A stretch of DNA of 64,000 nt from Dromiciops gliroides (lineage: Eukaryota; Chordata; Mammalia; Microbiotheria; Microbiotheriidae), in the NCBI RefSeq assembly GCF_019393635.1, contig NC_057866.1:122635897-122699896 (forward strand), in the 5' to 3' direction. Both the position numbers and the translations under genes were made by a program. Each line of letters starts with the position of its first letter. Positions within the stretch are counted from its first letter, which is position 1. A model generated the notes under the pieces. The model saw only the letters and a list, made by a program, of their open reading frames with translations. It was not told the DNA's origin and searched no databases. Of this stretch, positions 58,760 through 64,000 are shown piece by piece.

Positions 58760-59465
58760 AATTCAATAACATTTTAATAATATTTTATTTAATATTTCAA
58801 TGTCAATTTTAACAAATTAATCCAATTAATTTAAATTGATTAAATGTATTTACTTAACTTGAAAATTTGAATTTATTAAAATATTTAATAATAATTAAAT
58901 CATATTTAAAGTCTCTCGAATAAAATTTAAAAGTTTCTCTTCCCAGAAATCTACATTCTGAAGACCTAGCCTAGAAGAAACTAGTAAGAATTGTTTCTGT
59001 GTTTGTTCCCTTTTAACATTAATACCACAAAAAGTAACCAACTGCTCCTGTCTGGTTCTCTTTTATCTTTAGTTTACCCAGGCTTAACTGTAACTTCAGG
59101 TTGAGGATAAATAGTCCAGAAGTTTCTGGGTCAGGGAGCAGTCCAATTGCTGATAACATGTATTATTCACCCACAATGTACTAGGTGCTATGGCGCACAC
59201 ATATATACACTCAATCAACAAAGTTGGCAGTAATTTTCAATTTTAGGATTTCTGAGATGGGTAATTCTGTCTGGCAAGAAATTCTATTTCTGTTTAAGTG
59301 TCAAAGTGACCTCTCACGTACAGCAGAACACAGTGACAAATGCAACTCTTCCTAGGAACCTTGAAAAAAAAAATCCAATAGCAATATGTGTGTGTGTGTG
59401 TGTGTTTTTTAATTCAATGCTTATACGGCTTGCTGATAATCAGAAAATGGGTCACACAGAAGTAT
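58760..59465 (-). other. OCIAD2 intron, extremely AT-rich then ordinary
   Basis: 58735-58930 is almost entirely A and T with repeated AATATTT and TTTAAAT words. A short (TG)n lies at 59387-59405. No exon is visible. Confidence 0.45.
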
Positions 59466-59469
59466 TAGC

Positions 59470-59572
59470 CTACTGTTGTTGTTCAGTCGCATCTGACTCT
59501 TTGTGACCCCATTTGGCATTTTCTTGGCAAGGATACTAGAGTGGTTTGCCATTTCCTTCTCCAACTAACCTA
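59470..59572 (+). mobile_element. RTE/BovB-tail SINE fragment
   Basis: TGTTGTTGTTCAGTCGCATC, TGACTCTTTGTGACCCCATTTGGC, TTTTCTTGGCAAGGATACTAGAGTGGTTTGCC and ATTTCCTTCTCCA form the 3' module shared by ruminant Bov-A/BovB repeats and marsupial RTE-dependent SINEs. Confidence 0.75.
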
Positions 59573-59799
59573 TTAGGACACCATAAATTACTTAAAAAAA
59601 AATCAGAATTTCTTGGGGAATGATCAGGTGTCAGCTTCTAGGAGCACAATGAATTGCCATGCTGAAGGAAAATAAAGGGGAACTATGAGACTAATTTCCA
59701 GATAGTTGAAGTTGTATGCAGAGGGATCTGAGAGGCAGCAGAGGCATTTCTACAATGGCCGAGCATGTCAAAATTGGCAAGCACCCGGCAAGTCGGGTC

Positions 59800-59930
59800 A
59801 AGTTAACAAGCATTTATTAAGAATTTACTATGTGCTGGGCACCGTGATAAGTACTGGGCAATCAAAGAAAGGCAAAAGCAACATCCCTGACTTCAAGTTG
59901 CTTACAAGGAGGAAGGCAGCATGCAAAAAA
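59800..59930 (-). mobile_element. L2 3' end (antisense)
   Basis: AACAAGCATTTATTAAGAATTTACTATGTGCTGGGC, then CTTCAAGTTGCTTACAAGG, is the reversed L2 terminus. Confidence 0.65.
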
Positions 59931-59949
59931 CTATATACCTACAAAATTA

Positions 59950-59986
59950 GATATAGATATATAGGTAGATAGGTAGGTAGATAGAT

Positions 59987-60065
<79 letters not shown>

Positions 60066-60067
60066 GG
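59950..60067. repeat. (GATA)n microsatellite
   Basis: About 25 GATA units, with a GGTA-interrupted start (59960-59985). Confidence 0.97.
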
Positions 60068-60279
60068 ATGATAAACTGGATGTGATCTCTGAGGGAAGGC
60101 ATTAGCATCGCACAAGATAAGGACAGCAGAATGCACTAGTACCAAGTGGAATTGACCATTTTAAAGTCAAGTTCTCTTCAATTCATATCAAATTAGAGCC
60201 AAATGGCATTTAATCAGAACTGAGTGGCATCTGGTCCAACATCCTCAAAGTGGCTTAGCAGGAGTATGCCAAACTTCAA

Positions 60280-60410
60280 CTTCAAGGGTTGGCGTAAGGA
60301 TCAAATGAGATCACATCTATATAAAGCATTGTGCAAAGCTTAGAGTGCTATGTAAATCTATTTTATAAATGAGGAAACAGAGGCTCAAAGAGGTTAAGTG
60401 ATTTTTGAAT
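60280..60410 (-). mobile_element. Worn MIR fragments
   Basis: GGCGTAAGGATCAAATGAGATCAC and GTGCAAAGCTTAGAGTGCTATGTAAAT (sense tail), then AAATGAGGAAACAGAGGCTCAAAGAGGTTAAGTGA (reversed core). Confidence 0.55.
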
Positions 60411-60948
60411 GTGTTTATTAGGTTAAAATTTTTGTGTATTAGATTAAAATGAGATATTTAGTCCAATATAAATAAGACTCCATTTTAGAGAAATGCTACC
60501 ATGGTACAACATCTCTCTAGTAAGCATTCTCCAAAGCTGACCTTATCTGTGAAATAGACTTTACTTGTGAAGCAGGAGCTGGGTACTTTATGCTTTGATG
60601 TCCACAGCATTCTGCACAGTATCTTGCTTATTAATAAGCTTTTCTTGAATTGAAAATGTATATGGTGGCACTGAGTAAAGCATATAATAAGTAATGAAAG
60701 CATCCTGTTACAGCTGTGGTTCTGTTCCAAAGGAATTTAGATCTTAAATTTTAGACAGCCTTCAAACACTGAAAATCACAGGAGCTCTTTGTAGTTATTG
60801 TTTTTTAAATGCAATTTTACTATTAAAAATGGAAAAATATCAAATATTAAGACAATTATCAGGTTATGGTATAATTTTTGGACAACTGTTAGTAACATAT
60901 CTAATTAACATGGTTTTAAAAAAAGGATTTTAAAACTTCTGGAAATAC

Positions 60949-61045
60949 CTCTCTTCCAGAAACTCTCTTCTTTACACTCACGGATGATCTTTGAGATCTC
61001 TCCTCTGTGGATGTGGACCTTTGATTTGGGACAAAACAACAGGCT
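60949..61045 (-). CDS. OCIAD2: OCIAD2 coding exon opening the OCIA domain
   Basis: Acceptor CTTTCTTTGCAG (reverse, ends at 61046), donor GTATTT (60948-60943), 97 nt, phase 0 to 1. It encodes SLLFCPKSKVHIHRGEISKI, then a stretch ending ESFWKR. It is nearly identical to human OCIAD2 from residue 23. An upstream in-frame ATG (61099) comes from read-through into the intron and is not the start. Confidence 0.95.
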
Positions 61046-61250
61046 CTGCAAAGAAAGTTGCGTGGCTTGTTTACTGACATCATCAGGGAAGTATTCCACA
61101 TGGTTTCTCTGGAGGAGACATTAGGGAATCATTTCATCAAGCTATTTTGGTGCCTGATCCCAGCAGTAACTGGGGAGGGAGTCTCATTTTTACAACACAG
61201 CACAAAAGGTGAGAAATGAACATTTGATTTACTGATTTGAAAAGAAAGGA
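61046..61250 (-). other. OCIAD2 intron; first coding exon not found up to 64000
   Basis: I searched the minus strand from 61046 to 64000 for an exon resembling the N-terminus of OCIAD2 (MASASARGNQ-type) with a phase-0 donor and saw none. It should lie right of the window. Confidence 0.5.
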
Positions 61251-61254
61251 AGAA

Positions 61255-61495
61255 GCATTTGTTAACTACCTGCTATGTACCAAGCACTTTACAAATATTT
61301 TAATTTGATCCTTAACCTCTATGGGAAGTAGGTGTTATGATGATTCCCATTTTACAGTTGAGGAAACTGAGGCAGACAGGATTAACTAACTTGCCTAGGG
61401 TAGCACAGCTAGTAAATGTCTGAGGTTGGATTTGAACTCAGTCCTTCCTGACTCCAGGCCCAGTGCTTTTACCCACTGCAACACCTAGCTGTCAG
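61255..61495 (-). mobile_element. Mon1/MIR SINE, near full length (antisense)
   Basis: TGTTAACTACCTGCTATGTACCAAGCACTTTACAAATATTT, TTTTACAGTTGAGGAAACTGAGGCAGACAGG, AACTTGCCTAGGGTAGCACAGCTAG and CAACACCTAGCTGTC run in reversed order from 3' to 5'. Confidence 0.85.
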
Positions 61496-61539
61496 TGAAA
61501 AATATTGAGAGTAAAAAACTTCAAGCAACATATTTAAAA

Positions 61540-62110
61540 ATTAACTGGATTTAACCAGAGATGCAAGGATGGATCAACATTAAGGAGGCAATTAACATCA
61601 TTAATCTTATTAATAGAGAAGCAGCCTGGCTTTGTTGACTTTGAAGCTAGGGAGACTTGAACTTAAGTCTGTCTGTGTGATCCTACACAAGTCACTTAAC
61701 CTCTCAGTGTCCCAGGCAACTCCCTAAACACTAATTTGCAGAGCAGGTGCTGATCTGCATTGGTACAGGGAGTTTCTTCATTAGGAGTTGTCTATCAATG
61801 AAATCATAGGTCCTACAGCATCCTGTCTGAGACCAAGAGCTATCTCCTTTTTGTTGTTGTCGTCATTTAAAATCCTCTCTCTCTTGTTCAATTACTCTCT
61901 GCTATTTCCCAATAATCAAGTCATCGAAGTATATGAACAAAACGTTGTCAAAAGAAGAATCACAAATTATTAAAAGCCATATAAAAGATGGCTCCAAATC
62001 ACTAAGAGAAAATGCAAATCAAAACAGCTCTTGTTTTTCACTCCACACCCAGAAAATTAGCAAAGCTGACATAATTGGAGGCCATGAAAAAGGGTGCCTT
62101 TCACTGCTAA
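61540..62110 (+). mobile_element. Old L1 ORF2 fragments (sense) split by a MIR variant
   Basis: 61540-61620: AACCAGAGATGCAAGGATGGATCAACATTAAGG is L1 ORF2. 61622-61820: AGCAGCCTGGCTTTGTTGAC ... CACAAGTCACTTAACCTCTCAGTGTCCCAGGC ... GGGAGTTTCTTCATTAGG is a sense MIR variant. 61920-62110: AAAAGAAGAATCACAAATTATTAAAAGCC ... GAAAATGCAAATCAAAAC is L1 ORF2 again. Confidence 0.65.
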
Positions 62111-62117
62111 GCCTAGG

Positions 62118-63260
62118 AGAATTCTTTTTAAAAAATATATTTATTTTATTAAATATTTCCCAGTGGTATTTTCCAGTGTAACATTAATTTAAAAAAATTT
62201 TGGGTTCCAAATTCTCTTCTTCCCTCTTGATCTTTCCCCACCCCTTGAAAAGGCAAACAATATATCAAATACACATATGAAGTCATCCAAAATATATTTC
62301 CATATTATCCATGTTGCAAAAAAAATCCACATACACACAAAACAAGAAAATAAAGCAAGTGAACAAAATACGTTTTAATTTGTACTCAGAGTCATCAGTC
62401 AAGTTGTTTCTCTGGAAGTGGATAACATTTTTCATCATGGGTCCTTTGGAATTGTCTTGGATCATTGTATTGATTAGAATAGCCAAGTCTTTCACAGTAA
62501 ATCATCCTTACAATATTGCTTTTACTGTGTACAGTGTTCTCCTGGTTCTGCTCATTTCATTTTGCATATGACTTTCCAGGTTTTTCTGAAAGCATCCTAC
62601 TTATCACTTCTCATAGCACAATTATATACCAGAGCTTGTTCAGCCATTCCTCAGTTGATGGAAATCCCTTAATTTTTAATTATTTGACACCAGAAAAAAA
62701 AAACCTGCTGTAAATATTTTTGTGCAGTATGTCCTTTTACCTTTATTTTGATCTCTTTGACATATAGTCCTAGTAGTGGCATAGCTGAGTTAAAGGGTAT
62801 ATATAGTTTTATAGTCCTTTGGTCATAGTTGCAAATTGTTCTCCAGAATGGTTGAACCAGTTCATAACTCCACCAATAATGCATTAGTGTTCCAATTTTT
62901 TCACATCCCCTCCAGCATTTGTCATTTTCCTTTTATGTCATGTTACCAATCAGACAGGCATGAGATGGTATCTCAGAGTTGTTTTAAATTGCATTTTTCT
63001 AATCATTGGTGATTTAGAACATTTCTAATGTGATTATTAAAAGTTTTGATTTCTTTTGAACATGTATCAGCTGGGTACTGGTTCTTATTTTTTATAAATT
63101 TGGCTCAGTTCCTTATATAGTTGAGAAATAAAGCCTTTATCAGAGAAACTTGCTATCATTTTCCCCAGTTTTCTGCTTTTCTTCTAATTTTGGTTGCATT
63201 ATTTTTGTTTGTGCAAAACCTTTTAAATTTAATATAATCAAAATTATCCATTTTACTTCA
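62118..63260 (-). mobile_element. Old antisense L1 3' end and ORF2
   Basis: The 3' end at 62118-62180 is followed by reversed ORF2 text: GTTCTCCTGGTTCTGCTCATTTC, TTCAGCCATTCCTCAGTTGATGG, CAGAATGGTTGAACCAGTTC, CACATCCCCTCCAGCATTTGTC. Frames are broken. Confidence 0.8.
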
Positions 63261-63276
63261 GGGGGAGAATTCTTTT

Positions 63277-63427
63277 TTTTTTTTTCTTCAGTGAGGCAAC
63301 CGAGGTTAAGTGACTTGCCCAGGGTCACACAGCTAGTAAGTGTTAAGTGTCTGAGGCCAGACCTGAACCCAGGCACTCCTGACTCCAGGGCTGGCGCTCT
63401 ATCCACTGTGCCACCTAGCTGCCCCTA
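63277..63427 (-). mobile_element. Marsupial SINE (X) with 16-bp duplication
   Basis: Antisense copy ending CACCTAGCTGCCCC. GGGGGAGAATTCTTTT occurs at 63261-63276 and 63428-63443. Confidence 0.95.
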
Positions 63428-63443
63428 GGGGGAGAATTCTTTT

Positions 63444-64000
63444 TTTTTGTTTTTTACATAGAAGGTATTTTATTTTTTCTGTTACATGTAAAGATAGTTC
63501 TCAACTTTTGTTTATACAAGCTTTACAATTTCAGATTTTTCTCCCTCCCTCCCCTCCCTCCCCCCCTCCCCTAGACAGCAGGTAATCTGATATAGGTTAT
63601 ATCTATATATCTATATACATATACATATAGATATAGATATATATCTATACACACATATATATACACATAATAACATTAATCCTATTTCTGCATTAATCCT
63701 GTTATAAGAGAAAAAAAACAGAGCAGTAATGCAAAACCTCAAAATAGAAAAAAAAAACCAACAGCACCCAAAGCAAAAGAAATAGTATGGTTCAATCAGC
63801 ATCTATACTCCACAGTTCTTTTTTTCTTGGATTTGGAGATCCTCTTCTATCATGAGTTCCCTGGAACTCTTCTGTACCATTGCATTGCTGAGAAGAATAT
63901 AGTCCATCACAGTAGGTCAACACTCAATGTTGATGATACTGTGTACAATGTTCTTCTGGTTCTGCTCATCTCACTCATCATCAGCTCACGTAAGACCCTC
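63444..64000 (-). mobile_element. Young L1 3' end, cut by window edge
   Basis: The left edge is the L1 poly(T), then AAGGTATTTTATTTTTTCTG, the CCCTCCC-rich 3' UTR block (63541-63570), TATAGGTTATATCTATATATC, and the ORF2 end (GTACAATGTTCTTCTGGTTCTGC). Nearly identical to 42035-42320. Confidence 0.9.

Noticed and set aside
59950-60067. CRISPR-like regular repeat
   Set aside because: Pure 4-bp GATA tandem repeat without spacers.
60905-61099. OCIAD2 start at the in-frame ATG at 61099
   Set aside because: A strong acceptor (CTTTCTTTGCAG) lies directly before SLLFCPK, where human OCIAD2 has its exon boundary; the bases upstream are intron.

Overview
The window is intronic, genic and intergenic DNA from a mammal, almost certainly a marsupial. 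The evidence is two dozen copies of a tRNA/MIR-core SINE of marsupial type (GGGGCAGCTAGGTGGC head, AAGTCACTTAACCCC core end, A-rich tail) and several L1 copies whose 3' ends match the common marsupial L1 layout. The SINE variant (…CCCATTGCC… tail) looks more Australian than American to me, but this is only an impression. No bacterial, viral or organellar genes are present, and nothing resembles an operon, CRISPR array or defence system. Base composition is AT-rich. Most open reading frames in the window are chance frames or transposon debris. 

Two real genes are present, and both can be read exon by exon. OCIAD1 runs on the plus strand: eight coding exons from the start codon at 872 to the stop at 37442-37444, joining to a 249-residue protein. 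Its 5' non-coding exon and promoter lie left of the window. OCIAD2 runs on the minus strand: the last five coding exons lie between 61045 and 51359 and give 132 residues, equal to the human protein minus its first exon. Its first coding exon appears to lie beyond 64000. The two genes are paralogues arranged tail to tail, with about 12 kb between their predicted poly(A) sites. They share 54-bp and 48-bp exons in identical phase, and both encode the OCIA domain of mitochondrial and endosomal membrane proteins. 

The rest is a dense, nested record of retrotransposition. OCIAD1 introns hold a solo LTR (1304-1608), a probable second LTR (about 9064-9493), old antisense L1 (4.9-6.9 kb and 16.1-20.1 kb), an ORF1-bearing L1 that seems to lack ORF2 (20.1-23.1 kb), an antisense RTE-class LINE (24.1-26.3 kb), an RPS27 retropseudogene with target-site duplications (26.36-26.68 kb), an hAT-like MITE with perfect terminal inverted repeats (30021-30245), and a long antisense L2 containing a large (TA)n run (31.4-34.2 kb). 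The intergenic part (38-50 kb) holds L2, CR1/L3-like and L1 copies, including a 5'-inverted L1 at 42.0-43.2 kb. OCIAD2 introns hold a 7SL-derived fragment, an L1 with a perfect 14-bp duplication only about 25 bp past a donor splice site, L2 fragments, SINEs and microsatellites. 

I found no undescribed biological system. The most interesting items are fine-scale: the perfect palindrome in the LTR, two insertions that seem to be only a poly(A) tail between target-site duplications, L2 fragments apparently nested inside L1 and RTE copies, the twin-primed L1, and microsatellites that grew from SINE tails.
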